Numbered from the stretch's first letter, positions 8,740 through 18,629 are shown. The stretch is DNA of 64,000 nt from an uncultured Pelagibacteraceae bacterium (GCA_902627565.1 CACOJM010000001.1:62001-126000), one strand, 5' to 3'. Numbers and translations are program-made. Notes: generated by a model from the sequence alone, not told the origin.

Positions 8740-10026
8740 ATGGAAGATTTTAAAGTTAAAGATATATCCCAAGCAGAATTTGGCCGAAAAGAAATTTTAA
8801 TTGCCGAAAGTGAAATGCCTGGTTTAATGGCATTGAGAGATGAATACAAAGGAAAATTACCATTAAAGGGTGCAAAAATTATTGGTTGTTTACATATGAC
8901 TATTCAAACAGCAGTTCTCATAGAAACATTAGTAAATCTAGGAGCCGAAGTAAGATGGTCCTCATGTAATATATTTTCAACTCAAGACCATGCGGCTGCT
9001 GCAATTGCTAAAGAGGGAATACCAGTTTATGCATGGAAAGGTGAAACAGAGGAAGAATACCTATGGTGTATAAAACAAACAATTGTGGGAAAAAAAGACT
9101 GGAAACCAAATATGCTCTTAGATGATGGTGGTGATTTAACAGCTGTTATGCATAATGATTATAAAGATCTTTTAAAAGAAGTTAGAGGCGTTTCAGAGGA
9201 GACAACAACTGGAATAAAGGCTCTAAACAAAATGGAAAAAAATAAAAAACTTTTAGTTCCAGCAATAAATGTAAACGACTCAGTAACCAAATCAAAATTT
9301 GATAACCTTTATGGATGTCGTGAAAGTTTAGTAGATGGAATAAGAAGAGCTACAGATGTTATGATGTCAGGAAAAGTAGCAATTGTTGCAGGCTTTGGAG
9401 ACGTTGGAAAAGGAAGTGCAGCTTCGTTAAGACAAAGCGGGGCTAGAGTTTTAGTAACGGAAGCTGATCCAATTTGTGCATTACAAGCTGCAATGGAAGG
9501 TTACGAAGTAGTATTAATGGATGATGCGATAAGTAAAGCAGATATTGTTGTAACAGCTACAGGTAATAAAGACATTGTTACAGCAGATCATATGCGAAAT
9601 ATGAAAGATAGGGCAATTCTTTGTAATATTGGTCATTTTGATAATGAAATACAAGTAGATGCACTAAAAAACTATAAATGGACAGAGGTCAAACCGCAAG
9701 TACATGAAATAGAGCTTACAGGTGGCAAAAGAATAATTTTATTAGCGGAGGGAAGATTAGTTAATTTGGGATGTGCAACTGGTCATCCAAGTTTTGTTAT
9801 GAGTGCATCTTTTACGAATCAAGTAATTGCACAAATAGAGCTTTGGAATAATTATAAGAATTATGAAAATAAAGTCTATGTTTTGCCAAAACATTTGGAT
9901 GAAAAAGTTGCTACGCTTCATCTTAAAAAAGTTGGTGCAAAATTAACCAAATTATCAAAAGAACAAGCGGACTATATAAGTGTAAAAGTAGAGGGTCCAT
10001 ACAAGCCTAATGCATATCGCTACTAG
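8740..10026 (+). CDS. ahcY: Adenosylhomocysteinase
   Basis: The enzyme hydrolyses S-adenosylhomocysteine to adenosine and homocysteine, removing the inhibitory product of methyltransferases. The 428-residue length is that of the form without the internal insertion seen in many bacteria. Visible marks: [27 protein letters not shown], the NAD-binding [10 protein letters not shown], and the C-terminal PNAYRY that reaches the partner's NAD site. AGAAGG lies 9 bases before the ATG. Only 45 bases separate it from the kinase gene and hold no recognisable SAM or SAH riboswitch. In other alphaproteobacteria the ChvIG genes also lie near ahcY, so the neighbourhood is conserved. Confidence 0.97.
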   Translation: MEDFKVKDISQAEFGRKEILIAESEMPGLMALRDEYKGKLPLKGAKIIGCLHMTIQTAVLIETLVNLGAEVRWSSCNIFSTQDHAAAAIAKEGIPVYAWKGETEEEYLWCIKQTIVGKKDWKPNMLLDDGGDLTAVMHNDYKDLLKEVRGVSEETTTGIKALNKMEKNKKLLVPAINVNDSVTKSKFDNLYGCRESLVDGIRRATDVMMSGKVAIVAGFGDVGKGSAASLRQSGARVLVTEADPICALQAAMEGYEVVLMDDAISKADIVVTATGNKDIVTADHMRNMKDRAILCNIGHFDNEIQVDALKNYKWTEVKPQVHEIELTGGKRIILLAEGRLVNLGCATGHPSFVMSASFTNQVIAQIELWNNYKNYENKVYVLPKHLDEKVATLHLKKVGAKLTKLSKEQADYISVKVEGPYKPNAYRY

Positions 10027-10468
10027 CAGTGATAAAATTGATATATCTTCAGAAAAGCAGACAGAGGAATTAGCTAAAAAAATTCAAGAAAAGCTAAAAT
10101 TGGGAGATGTAGTTTTCTTACTAGGAGAAATAGGTGTTGGTAAGACAACTTTTGTAAAATACTTGATTAATTATTACCAAAAAAAAAACAAAATTGAATT
10201 ATCAGAAGTTACAAGTCCAACTTATAACTTACTGAATGAGTATAATATTAATGAAATTAAAATTAATCATTATGACCTTTATAGAGTTAAATATTCAAAA
10301 GAATTAAATGATTTAAATTTATTTGAAAATAACTCAAATATCATTACCTTAATTGAATGGCCCCATATAATTAAAGAAAAGCCTAAACACTTGATTGAAT
10401 TGAGCTTTGAATATGACGATGAATATAAAAAAAGATATGTTCAAACAAAAGGTTTAATTTTAAATTAA
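10010..10468 (+). CDS. tsaE: tRNA threonylcarbamoyladenosine biosynthesis ATPase TsaE
   Basis: This 152-residue P-loop ATPase belongs to the TsaE (YjeE) family, which works with TsaB and TsaD to make t6A37 in ANN-decoding tRNAs. The Walker A motif is GEIGVGKTT at about residues 39-47. The family stretch [14 protein letters not shown] follows, then NHYDLYRV and IEWPH near the C-terminus. The start overlaps the end of ahcY by 17 bases. The order tsaE, amgK, murU is common in alphaproteobacteria. Confidence 0.92.
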   Translation: MHIATSSDKIDISSEKQTEELAKKIQEKLKLGDVVFLLGEIGVGKTTFVKYLINYYQKKNKIELSEVTSPTYNLLNEYNINEIKINHYDLYRVKYSKELNDLNLFENNSNIITLIEWPHIIKEKPKHLIELSFEYDDEYKKRYVQTKGLILN

Positions 10469-10472
10469 ACTT

Positions 10473-11426
10473 ATGAATAATTTTCATAAACAAAATATTA
10501 CAAAAATAAAGGGTGATGCTTCATTTCGTGAATTTTATAGAAAGAAAAATCATAAATTTACATCAATTATTGTTAAAGCAAATAAAGAAAAAGAAAAAAA
10601 TCTCTTAATCTATGACTCAATTAATAGGATTTTAAATAAAAACAAAATTTTTGCTCCAAAACTTTATATTGAAAAATATAATAAAAATTACATAGAAATC
10701 CAAGATTTTGGTGATAAAACTTTTTATAGATTATTAAAAAAAAAAAATAATAAGTTTATATATTTTAAAAAAATAATCGAAATTTTAAACCAAATTCAAT
10801 CAATCAAAGATAGAAAAATAAAAAATTTTAAGAATAAAAATTATACATTACCTAAATATGACAAAAAGGTTTTAATTAAAGAGGCTAATTTGTTTTGTAA
10901 TTGGTACACTAAAAAAAAGTTATTAAGAAAAGATAAAATTATTTTTAATAGGGAATTTAAAAAGATTATAAAAAAATTAAGTCTTAGTCTTCAATTAAAG
11001 AACAATGTTTTTGTTCACAGGGATTTTCATGTATCTAATTTAATGTTAATCCAAAAAAAAATAGGAGTCTTAGATAGTCAAGATGCGCTAATTGGAAATA
11101 AGGCATATGATCTAGCATCATTAGTAGATGATGTAAGATTCAAAACATCTTATCCATTAAAAAAAAAAATTTATAATTATTATCTGAAAACAAATAAAAG
11201 AATCAATCAGAGTAAATTTAAAAATGATTTTGAAATATTATCTGTTCTAAGAAATTTAAAAATTATAGGAATATTTACAAGATTAGCAATCAGAGATAAT
11301 AAAAAAAATTATCAAAGATTAATCCCTCATGCATGGGAGCTGATTAATTTAAGAGTTAAGCATAATAAAATCTTCAAGGATCTTTTAGTTTTATTTGAAA
11401 AGTTTTTCAAAAAACAAATAGTATGA
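10473..11426 (+). CDS. amgK: AmgK-like N-acetylmuramate/N-acetylglucosamine 1-kinase
   Basis: This 317-residue protein of the aminoglycoside-phosphotransferase fold has the catalytic motif HRDFHVSNLM (about residues 187-196) and the metal-binding Asp in GVLDSQDALIG, followed by YDLASLVDDVR. AmgK phosphorylates N-acetylmuramic acid at the anomeric position in the cell-wall recycling route that bypasses de novo UDP-MurNAc synthesis. The assignment depends strongly on its neighbour murU, which overlaps its end by 4 bases, and on the tsaE-amgK-murU order. The N-terminal half is extremely Lys/Asn-rich. Confidence 0.82.
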   Translation: MNNFHKQNITKIKGDASFREFYRKKNHKFTSIIVKANKEKEKNLLIYDSINRILNKNKIFAPKLYIEKYNKNYIEIQDFGDKTFYRLLKKKNNKFIYFKKIIEILNQIQSIKDRKIKNFKNKNYTLPKYDKKVLIKEANLFCNWYTKKKLLRKDKIIFNREFKKIIKKLSLSLQLKNNVFVHRDFHVSNLMLIQKKIGVLDSQDALIGNKAYDLASLVDDVRFKTSYPLKKKIYNYYLKTNKRINQSKFKNDFEILSVLRNLKIIGIFTRLAIRDNKKNYQRLIPHAWELINLRVKHNKIFKDLLVLFEKFFKKQIV

Positions 11427-12109
11427 GAATTAAAACAGCATTAATATTATGTGCAGGTTTTGGAAGTAGACTGAACCCTGTAACGCAAGATATTCCCAAA
11501 CCACTTTTAAAATTAAAAAATATTACAATGTTAGAGAGATGTATTAATTTAATCATAAAATTAGGAGTTAAAAAAATATTTTTAAATACTTTTTATTTAG
11601 AGGAAAAAATTACTGAATTTTTAAGTGAAAAAAAATTTCCTATCAAAATTCAAATAATTAAGGATGGTGATCAAATTTTGAATACAGGCGGCGGTATCTT
11701 AAAAATGATTAACTCCTCATCCGAAAAGGATTTCTTAATCTTTAATCCTGATACACTTTGGGACGAAAGATATGTAAGTGAAATTTTAAAAATTCAAGAT
11801 TATTATTTTTCTAATAAATTGGATAATCTTCTTTTGCTCGTAAAAAAAAAATTAAGTTTTGATGAGAGATTGTCTGGAGATTTTGATCTTAAAAATAATT
11901 TGATTACAAAGGATAAGCAAGATTTTATTTTCATTGGGTGTCAAATTTTAAATAAGAATTTATTTCAAGGTTTCCAAGTTCAAAATTTTTCAATATCAGA
12001 AATATGGAATATTTTAATAAAAAAAAATAATTTAAATGGTATTGAAAGTTTAAATAAATTTTATCATTTAACAGATCTAAAAATTTTTAATAAACTAAGA
12101 GATCTTTAG
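11423..12109 (+). CDS. murU: MurU-like N-acetylmuramate-1-phosphate uridylyltransferase
   Basis: This 228-residue nucleotidyltransferase has the N-terminal signature LCAGFGSRLNPVTQDIPKPLL, which binds nucleotide and phosphate, then LNTGGGI and FNPDTLW with the metal-binding Asp. It would convert MurNAc-1-phosphate and UTP to UDP-MurNAc in peptidoglycan recycling. Coupling with amgK by a 4-base overlap supports MurU rather than a glucose- or mannose-1-phosphate transferase, which share the signature. Its last 23 bases overlap the convergent gpmA gene. Confidence 0.82.
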   Translation: MRIKTALILCAGFGSRLNPVTQDIPKPLLKLKNITMLERCINLIIKLGVKKIFLNTFYLEEKITEFLSEKKFPIKIQIIKDGDQILNTGGGILKMINSSSEKDFLIFNPDTLWDERYVSEILKIQDYYFSNKLDNLLLLVKKKLSFDERLSGDFDLKNNLITKDKQDFIFIGCQILNKNLFQGFQVQNFSISEIWNILIKKNNLNGIESLNKFYHLTDLKIFNKLRDL

Positions 12110-12800
12110 ATCTATCTTGATCAAGATATTCACAATTTGAAATATTATATTCATTATCCATTTTTAACATCAAAGGATTTCCTGTAGGAATTTCTAGTTT
12201 TGATATTTGCTCATCATCAAGATTAAATAAATATTTACATAATGCTCTAATCGAATTTCCATGAGCTGAAATTAAAACATTACTATTTATTAACTGTTTT
12301 TTGATATTGCTTTCATAAAACGTTACAACTCTTTTATAAGTATCCTTTAATGATTCTGTGTTTGGAATAATTTCCTTGGGTAACTCTTTGTATATATCTA
12401 TATTAATTGGGTGAAGAGGACTTTTTTTATCTAGAGGTTCTGGTCTTATATCCCATGATCTTCGGAATTCATGAATTTTTTTTTCACCAAGCTTTTTGCT
12501 AGTTTCCTCTTTATTTAATCCAGTAAGTGCACCGTAATGCCTTTCATTTAATTGCCAAGCTTCAGTAAATTTTTTTTTATCATTCAAAGTTTTTTGAATT
12601 ATTTTCAAAGTATTTTTAGCTCTTAATTGGAGAGAAGAATAATAGGTGTCTATATTTATTTTTTTCTCCCTGATCAATACACCTGCTTTTTCAGCCTCTA
12701 ATTTACCTTTATCTGTTAAATCAACATCCACCCAACCAGTGAATCTTTTTTCAAGATTCCAGGTACTTTGACCATGCCGAACTAAAATTAAAAAACTCAT
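12087..12800 (-). CDS. gpmA: 2,3-bisphosphoglycerate-dependent phosphoglycerate mutase
   Basis: The enzyme interconverts 3- and 2-phosphoglycerate in glycolysis and gluconeogenesis. The 237-residue protein has the phosphohistidine motif LVRHGQSTWN (His9), the mutase-specific KRFTGWVDVDLTDKG and NERHYGALTGLNK, and the second histidine in SAHGNSIRAL. These extra motifs separate it from simple phosphatases of the same superfamily. It is a single gene, divergent from the VanZ-like gene and overlapping murU at its 3' end. Confidence 0.94.
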   Translation of the reverse strand: MSFLILVRHGQSTWNLEKRFTGWVDVDLTDKGKLEAEKAGVLIREKKINIDTYYSSLQLRAKNTLKIIQKTLNDKKKFTEAWQLNERHYGALTGLNKEETSKKLGEKKIHEFRRSWDIRPEPLDKKSPLHPINIDIYKELPKEIIPNTESLKDTYKRVVTFYESNIKKQLINSNVLISAHGNSIRALCKYLFNLDDEQISKLEIPTGNPLMLKMDNEYNISNCEYLDQDRSKDLLVY

Positions 12801-12845
12801 GTTGTTATTTCTAAATTAAATTTATAAATAAAACTATAAAATAAA

Positions 12846-13244
12846 ATGATAAATTTTTTTTCAAAATTTAAGATATTTTTTTATCTACTCAATTTAATCT
12901 TATTTATTTTGTATTTATTCCCTGGAAGTTTATTAGGATGTATCCTTTTTGATGATTGTAAAGTTCAACCTCAAATTACAAAAGATTTTTTTATTATTTC
13001 GACAAATCATTTTTATGCTTTTGGTTTGATTACTGTTTTAGGATATTTGACTTATGTTCATTCTAAAAAAATGAGACTTGTAATTCTATATCTTATTTCT
13101 TTAGCAGTTATACTTGAGGTTTTGCATCTTATCATTCCTGATAGAGCTTTTCAATTTCCTGATTTATTCGGAAATTTAGCAGGTATATTATTTGTAATTT
13201 ATATAAATATTATTATAAAAAAATATGAAATTTTTAAAAAATAA
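12846..13244 (+). CDS. VanZ-like family membrane protein
   Basis: This 132-residue protein has about four membrane helices. The C-terminal half shows the VanZ-like pattern: Glu in LAVILEVLHLIIP, then PDRAFQFPDLFGNLAGILF, with the family's Asp and Asn-x-x-Gly. The biochemical role of this family outside glycopeptide-resistance clusters is unknown. Its end overlaps the start of the lipoprotein gene by 20 bases, suggesting co-transcription. Confidence 0.75.
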   Translation: MINFFSKFKIFFYLLNLILFILYLFPGSLLGCILFDDCKVQPQITKDFFIISTNHFYAFGLITVLGYLTYVHSKKMRLVILYLISLAVILEVLHLIIPDRAFQFPDLFGNLAGILFVIYINIIIKKYEIFKK

Positions 13245-13824
13245 ATTTCTTCTTTTATATATTTTCTTACTTTCGGCATGCTCATCAATCCCTGAAAATA
13301 CTTCAAACAGTTGCTCTATATTTAATGAAAGATATCTTTGGTATAAACACACCAAAAAAGTAGAACAAAAATGGGGAACTCCAATTTATGTCCAATTAGC
13401 AATCATAAAGATGGAGTCAGATTTTGACTGGCTAGCCAAACCTGCAAGAAAAAAGATTTTTAAAGTAATACCATATAAACGCCCCTCAAGTTCTTTTGGC
13501 TATTCACAAGCAATAAAAGGAACATGGGAGCAATATAAAAAAGAGACTGGAAATAAATTAGCAACAAGGGTTAGATTTAAAGATAGTGTTGATTTCATTG
13601 GTTGGTATACAAATAAAACAGAGTCTATATTAAAAATTTCTAAAGAGGATGCTTTCAAGCAATATTTAGCATATCATGAAGGTTGGGGTAATTATAAGCA
13701 CTATAAAAAAAATAAAAAAGTTATTAAGCTTGCTAAAAAAGTTGAAAAACAATCAAATATTTATAAGGAACAATTATTTAGATGTAAAAACTCTTTAAAC
13801 AAAAATAAATATATTATTTTTTAA
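13225..13824 (+). CDS. Lytic-transglycosylase-like lipoprotein (SLT fold)
   Basis: This 199-residue protein has a basic N-terminus, a hydrophobic segment and a lipobox LSAC with the acylated Cys19, so it should be a membrane-anchored periplasmic lipoprotein. The SLT-type pattern follows: the presumed catalytic Glu64 in AIIKMESDFDW, then SSFGYSQAIKGTWEQYKKETG and AYHEGWGNY. Enzymes of this fold cleave peptidoglycan glycan strands to anhydro-muropeptides. That would fit the nearby AmgK-MurU recycling genes, although co-regulation is not shown. Its end overlaps the convergent RND pump gene by 11 bases. Confidence 0.75.
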   Translation: MKFLKNKFLLLYIFLLSACSSIPENTSNSCSIFNERYLWYKHTKKVEQKWGTPIYVQLAIIKMESDFDWLAKPARKKIFKVIPYKRPSSSFGYSQAIKGTWEQYKKETGNKLATRVRFKDSVDFIGWYTNKTESILKISKEDAFKQYLAYHEGWGNYKHYKKNKKVIKLAKKVEKQSNIYKEQLFRCKNSLNKNKYIIF

Positions 13825-16800
13825 AAAGCTCTTTTTTTAATTCTAAATCAACCACATCTATTCTTTTCGTATTTTTTGCTAAGGCTAAATACATTGATGG
13901 AGTAACATAAAGTGTAAAAAATGTTGATATTATCATTCCTCCTAAAATAGTTGAACCAACGGCAAGCCTTGAACCTTCTCCAGCTCCTGGACCAATATTT
14001 CCTATTACCAAAGGTAACATTGCGATCATTGTACTAAGTGACGTCATTATTATAGGCCTAAATCTAACTGAGCAAGCTTCTTTAACAGCTAAATCAATAT
14101 TTTTACCTGTAGTTCTGATTTGATTCGCATAATCTACAATAAGAATACTATTTTTCGTAGAAATACCTATTAAAATTATTAAAGCAATCTGAGAAAAAAT
14201 ATTAACTGAGCTATTTAGAAATAAAATAAATACTAATCCACCAAAAATTGCCAATGGTACAGTAAGAACAATTATAAAAGGATGAATAAAAGAGTTAAAG
14301 GTGGCTACCATCACTAAGTAGGCTGTAAGTAGAGCTAAAGCAAAAATTATAAATAGTTCATTACTTGTTTCTTTTAATTCCTCAGATTTGCCTTTCCATG
14401 TAATTTGATTTTCTGGGGCTAAATTTTTCATAACATCTTCAAAAAATTTAATTGCTTCGGTTAAAGTGTAATCCCCATTTATATTAGCAGAAATAGTTAC
14501 CGCCCTTTGACGGTTATATCTTGCTAGTTCTTTTGCTGCACCCTCTTCTTTAAAACTTACTAAATTTGCTAAAGAGATAAGTTTGTCATTAGTTTCAGAT
14601 CGTACAAATATTTTTGAAATACCCTCTTTATTTCTCCTGTCAGATAAGTATTGTTGAACAATAATGGGGTATTCTTTACCCATTTTATTAAATGTTGTTA
14701 TTTTTTTTCCACCATAAAGAGTCTCTAAAGTTTCACCTATAGATTTAGTCGAAATACCTAAATCTTTTGCTTTATTCTTATTTATTAATACTTTTACCTC
14801 TGGTTTATTTCGATTGTAATCAGACTCTATTCTTGAAAGATTTTTATTTGATCTAAGTTTTCGAATTATCTTTTTTTGAGTTTCTTCTAATTCCTCGTAT
14901 GTATTTCCATAAATGACCATTTGTACAGGTTTATTATAATTTGAAACTCTTATAGATTGAGGAGATATTGGAAAAGCTAAAGCTTGAGGAAGAGTAACAA
15001 TTTTTCCTATCGCTTCTCTCAAAACCTCTTGTTGACCTTTTTTTCTATTTTTCCAATCATCTAACAAAGCAATAATTATAAAACTATTATAAGAGTTTGC
15101 AGAATCTCCAAAACCTGGAACACGCATAATAAATCTTGAATATGGACTATTTTCTGCTTGAAGTAGAGGTATTAGTCTTGCTTCAACTTTTTGGGCTTGT
15201 TCTTGAGTATATTCAAAAGAACTCCCTTCATCCGTTGAACCTATGATCAAATATGCACCTCGATCTTCTTGAGGAAGCAGTTCTTTTTTTGAAAAACTAA
15301 ATAGTAATATAGACGCAATTATAATTAAAATTATAAAAATATTAATAGTTTTTATTTTATATACAATAACTTCCAGTGTCTCTTTATAAAAGTTGGCAAA
15401 GCTTAAGAATATTTTTTCAAATTTTTGTATAAAGATTTTTTTAGAAGTTTTTTTATTAAGAAATTTACTTGCAAGCATAGGAGACAAGGTTAATGCAACA
15501 AAAGATGATACAACTATTGAGAATGATAATGCAATTGCTGTTTCTCTAAACAATGTTCCAGAAATTCCCTCAATAAAAATAAGTGGAAGGAAAACTGCTA
15601 CCAATATTAATGTAGTAGCTATAATAGCAAACGAGATTTGTCTAGAACCTTTATAAGCAGCTACAAGAGGTGTTTCACCATTTTCAATCCTCCTATAGAT
15701 TGCATCAGTCATTATTACAGAATCGTCAGTAATAATTCCAATAGCTAATATAAAACTTAATAATACAAAAATATTTATTGATAAATCAAAAATATAAAGA
15801 CCTAAAAATGATGCTATTAAACTTACTGGTAGAGCAATAGCAGGTACTATTACAGCTTTTAGATTTCCTAGAAATAAATAAATTATTAAGACCACTAAAA
15901 TAAAAGCTATTAAAAGAGTTTTATAAACCTCACCAATAGCAGCCTCTATGTAATTTGCTCTATTAAAAGAGACTCTAAGATCTAATTCCTTTGGTAAAGA
16001 TTTCTTAACTTGAATTAATTTTTTTTTAATATTATTGGACAGCTCAACAGTGGAAGCTCCACTTCTAGCATAAATACCAATTCCAACTGTTTTTAAATTT
16101 ATTTGATCTTTTGTTTGAGCCTTGAAAAGAGTTTTTTCTGAAACAGGGCCAAATTCAATATTTGCTACATCAGATAGTAAAATTATTTTATTGCGCGTTT
16201 TCTTTATTGGAAGCTGTTTAATTGAGTCTATATCATTATATGATTTATCTAAATTTAGAGTTAAATCTATATTATCTGCTTCAAGAGTTCCAGCTGGAAG
16301 ACTTATATTCTCTCCTCGTATAGCTAACTCTACTTCTTTGATAGTAAGATCGTTAGCAGCAAGTTTAATTGGATCAACCCAAACTCTAATACTTAATTCT
16401 CTTAAACCTCCGACTAAAATTCTTCCAACATTTTTAATACTTGAAAATTGATCAACAAGGTATCTCTCAGCATAATCTCCTAGCTCAAGATCACTCCAAG
16501 TAGATGAAGATAATGACAACCACATTGTAGTTGTAAAACCGGCAGCTCTTTTTAGTATTTGAGGAGGATCTGACTCGGAGGGTAAGTTATCAACAACTCT
16601 TGCAACTCTTTCCCTTATATCATTAGCGGCGTTATCTAAATCAATATTATTTTCAAACTCAACATTTATTGTGCTTCTTCCATTTTCAGATTTAGAATCA
16701 ATATTCTTTATTCCCTCTGCTCCACCAATTACATCCTCAACAACTTGTGTCACCTCTTGATCTACAATAGATGCAGAGGCTGAAGTATAATTAACCTGAA

Positions 16801-16942
16801 CTTGAACAACAGGTGGCTGAATTCCATTCGGTAGCTCTCTAACAGGTAATTTCCAAAATACAAATAAACCAAAAATTATTAAGATAAGAGACATCACCCA
16901 AGAGACTGCCGGTCTTTTTATACTTAATTCAGTGATAAACAT
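13814..16942 (-). CDS. RND-family (HAE1-type) efflux transporter, inner-membrane pump
   Basis: This 1042-residue protein has the standard length and layout of AcrB/MexB-type pumps: a first helix after SIKRPAVSWV, a large periplasmic loop, helices 2-6, a second large loop, and helices 8-12. The proton-relay acidic pair is in GIITDDSVIM in helix 4, and helices 10-12 contain the family stretch GISTKNSILIVDYANQIR. It exports amphiphilic compounds using the proton gradient. It begins one base after its adaptor gene ends. No outer-membrane channel gene is in the window. Confidence 0.93.
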   Translation of the reverse strand: MFITELSIKRPAVSWVMSLILIIFGLFVFWKLPVRELPNGIQPPVVQVQVNYTSASASIVDQEVTQVVEDVIGGAEGIKNIDSKSENGRSTINVEFENNIDLDNAANDIRERVARVVDNLPSESDPPQILKRAAGFTTTMWLSLSSSTWSDLELGDYAERYLVDQFSSIKNVGRILVGGLRELSIRVWVDPIKLAANDLTIKEVELAIRGENISLPAGTLEADNIDLTLNLDKSYNDIDSIKQLPIKKTRNKIILLSDVANIEFGPVSEKTLFKAQTKDQINLKTVGIGIYARSGASTVELSNNIKKKLIQVKKSLPKELDLRVSFNRANYIEAAIGEVYKTLLIAFILVVLIIYLFLGNLKAVIVPAIALPVSLIASFLGLYIFDLSINIFVLLSFILAIGIITDDSVIMTDAIYRRIENGETPLVAAYKGSRQISFAIIATTLILVAVFLPLIFIEGISGTLFRETAIALSFSIVVSSFVALTLSPMLASKFLNKKTSKKIFIQKFEKIFLSFANFYKETLEVIVYKIKTINIFIILIIIASILLFSFSKKELLPQEDRGAYLIIGSTDEGSSFEYTQEQAQKVEARLIPLLQAENSPYSRFIMRVPGFGDSANSYNSFIIIALLDDWKNRKKGQQEVLREAIGKIVTLPQALAFPISPQSIRVSNYNKPVQMVIYGNTYEELEETQKKIIRKLRSNKNLSRIESDYNRNKPEVKVLINKNKAKDLGISTKSIGETLETLYGGKKITTFNKMGKEYPIIVQQYLSDRRNKEGISKIFVRSETNDKLISLANLVSFKEEGAAKELARYNRQRAVTISANINGDYTLTEAIKFFEDVMKNLAPENQITWKGKSEELKETSNELFIIFALALLTAYLVMVATFNSFIHPFIIVLTVPLAIFGGLVFILFLNSSVNIFSQIALIILIGISTKNSILIVDYANQIRTTGKNIDLAVKEACSVRFRPIIMTSLSTMIAMLPLVIGNIGPGAGEGSRLAVGSTILGGMIISTFFTLYVTPSMYLALAKNTKRIDVVDLELKKELFKK

Positions 16943-17812
16943 TTATTTATTAATCGGTTTTATTTTTCCATTTGGGCGCACTTTTTTCAAACCCTCAGCC
17001 ACAACAATATCTCCTTCGTTAAGGCCAGTTATTATTTCAATACTTTTATTATTTCGTAGACCTGTTTCTATCTCTGTTTTGTTAGTAATATTTTCCTCAT
17101 TAACTTTGTAGACATACGATTTGTCTCCCTCTACCATCACACTTGTATCAGGTACACTTAACGAATTCCTTAAATTAAATTTGACACTTACTTCCAGCAA
17201 AGATCCTGAAATTAACTCTAAATCTGCATTTTTTATTTTGATACGACATAATAAGCTTCTAGTATCTGCGTTTATTCTACTGGAAACAAAATCTATTTTC
17301 CCTTGAAAAATTTTATTTCTAAAACTTGATAACCTAACTTCAACTGGAAGATCTTTTTTAATAGATGCAGAGTAATTTTCAGGGATCTTTATGTCTGAGT
17401 AAATAGTAGAGTTATCATCTAACGTAATTATAAAAATATTATTTGATACTAATATATCTTCTGTAAGCCCAGTGTATCCTAGAACTCCACTAAATGGTGC
17501 AATAATATCACCACTTTTTAATTTAATTAAGATTTCTCCTTTTTTAATGAAATTTTTCAATTTTAAATCTTCATAAAGGTCATCTTTTTTGATTTTAAAA
17601 GTTTCTGATCTCTTTGAAATAGCGGTACCAAAAGTTTCAATTTTTTCTGAGAATTCTTTATTGATAACTTTTGTAACTATTATTCCTGGCGGAGGTATTT
17701 TGCTAAATTTTTTTTTAAAATGATTACCAATCATTGTTCTTCCAATGACAACAGTAGCAATAATAAAAAAGAATATTAATATTATTGAAATAGTTTTTGT
17801 AGATCTCTTCAT
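16943..17812 (-). CDS. RND efflux periplasmic adaptor lacking the coiled-coil hairpin
   Basis: This 289-residue membrane-fusion protein has an N-terminal membrane anchor, the adaptor start PPGIIVTKV, a lipoyl-like domain (KKGEILIKL directly followed by GDIIAPFSGVLGYTGL), a beta-barrel region and the C-terminal GLNEGDIVVAEGLKKVRPNG typical of the family. The two lipoyl halves are adjacent, so the long alpha-helical hairpin that normally contacts the outer-membrane channel is missing. It pairs with the pump gene downstream, with no gap. The upstream sulfurtransferase gene ends four bases before it. Confidence 0.85.
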   Translation of the reverse strand: MKRSTKTISIILIFFFIIATVVIGRTMIGNHFKKKFSKIPPPGIIVTKVINKEFSEKIETFGTAISKRSETFKIKKDDLYEDLKLKNFIKKGEILIKLKSGDIIAPFSGVLGYTGLTEDILVSNNIFIITLDDNSTIYSDIKIPENYSASIKKDLPVEVRLSSFRNKIFQGKIDFVSSRINADTRSLLCRIKIKNADLELISGSLLEVSVKFNLRNSLSVPDTSVMVEGDKSYVYKVNEENITNKTEIETGLRNNKSIEIITGLNEGDIVVAEGLKKVRPNGKIKPINK

Positions 17813-17816
17813 TTTA

Positions 17817-18629
17817 TCAAATTATTCCGTATTCAGCCCAGGAGCCATCATAAATACAAGGACGATATTTATCATTTATCAAAGAATATGCTAGTGCTAA
17901 TACACTTGCGGTAATTCCTGATCCACATGAAAATACAAGATTTTGGTCAAGATCAAATTTTAGTGAATCAAATTTTTTTAAAATTTTATCTTTACTTATA
18001 AATGTGTGATCTTCATTAATTAATTCTGAATATGGCAAACAAAAAGAATTTTTTATTGATCCACTTCTCAGACCTTTTCTTGGTTCAGAAACCTTACCTT
18101 CAAATCTTTCTTTACTTCTGGCATCGATAACGTAAAATTTCTTTTTAACTATATTTTCATCTATTTGTTTTTTACTTTTAACGAGGTCTGTATTTTCTAT
18201 ACATGAGTATTTTGAAGTTTTAATAATGACTTCCTCATTATTTGTAATTTTGTTTTCTTTATTCCACTTTTTTAATCCCCCATTTAAAACATGAACCTTT
18301 TTTGGGTCATGCCCAAAATAGATAAAATTATACCAACAACGACAAGCACTTATTACATCTGAGTTATCATAGATAATTATCTTATCATTTTGACTAATTC
18401 CCATTTGGGATACTATTTTTTCCCAATCTTGCTTATCAGTGAGCATATGAGGAAGATTGGTATTTTTTTTTGAATTTTTATCTAAATCAAAAAAAATAGC
18501 GCCTGGAATATGATTTTTTTTATATTCCTCAAATCCATTTCTGTTTGTCTGAGGCATATGCCAAGAACAGTCAATTATTTTAACTTTATTAAGATTATCA
18601 AATAACCAGTCTGTTTCTACTAATGACAT
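17817..18629 (-). CDS. sseA: Two-domain sulfurtransferase (3-mercaptopyruvate/thiosulfate type)
   Basis: This 270-residue protein has two rhodanese domains. The N-terminal one (about 1-120) has DCSWHMP and HIPGAIFFDLD but no catalytic cysteine loop. The C-terminal one (about 150-270) has IDARSKERFEG and the active-site loop CGSGITAS near residue 235. The CGSG[IV]TA loop is the form found in 3-mercaptopyruvate sulfurtransferases; thiosulfate as donor cannot be excluded. It follows msrA with one base between, so the two sulfur-related genes are probably co-transcribed. Confidence 0.87.
   Translation of the reverse strand: MSLVETDWLFDNLNKVKIIDCSWHMPQTNRNGFEEYKKNHIPGAIFFDLDKNSKKNTNLPHMLTDKQDWEKIVSQMGISQNDKIIIYDNSDVISACRCWYNFIYFGHDPKKVHVLNGGLKKWNKENKITNNEEVIIKTSKYSCIENTDLVKSKKQIDENIVKKKFYVIDARSKERFEGKVSEPRKGLRSGSIKNSFCLPYSELINEDHTFISKDKILKKFDSLKFDLDQNLVFSCGSGITASVLALAYSLINDKYRPCIYDGSWAEYGII

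Noticed and set aside
15393-16451. Plus-strand ORFs of 87 and 109 codons antisense to the RND pump
   Set aside because: The pump gene is intact across this region; the ORFs show no domain and no ribosome site.
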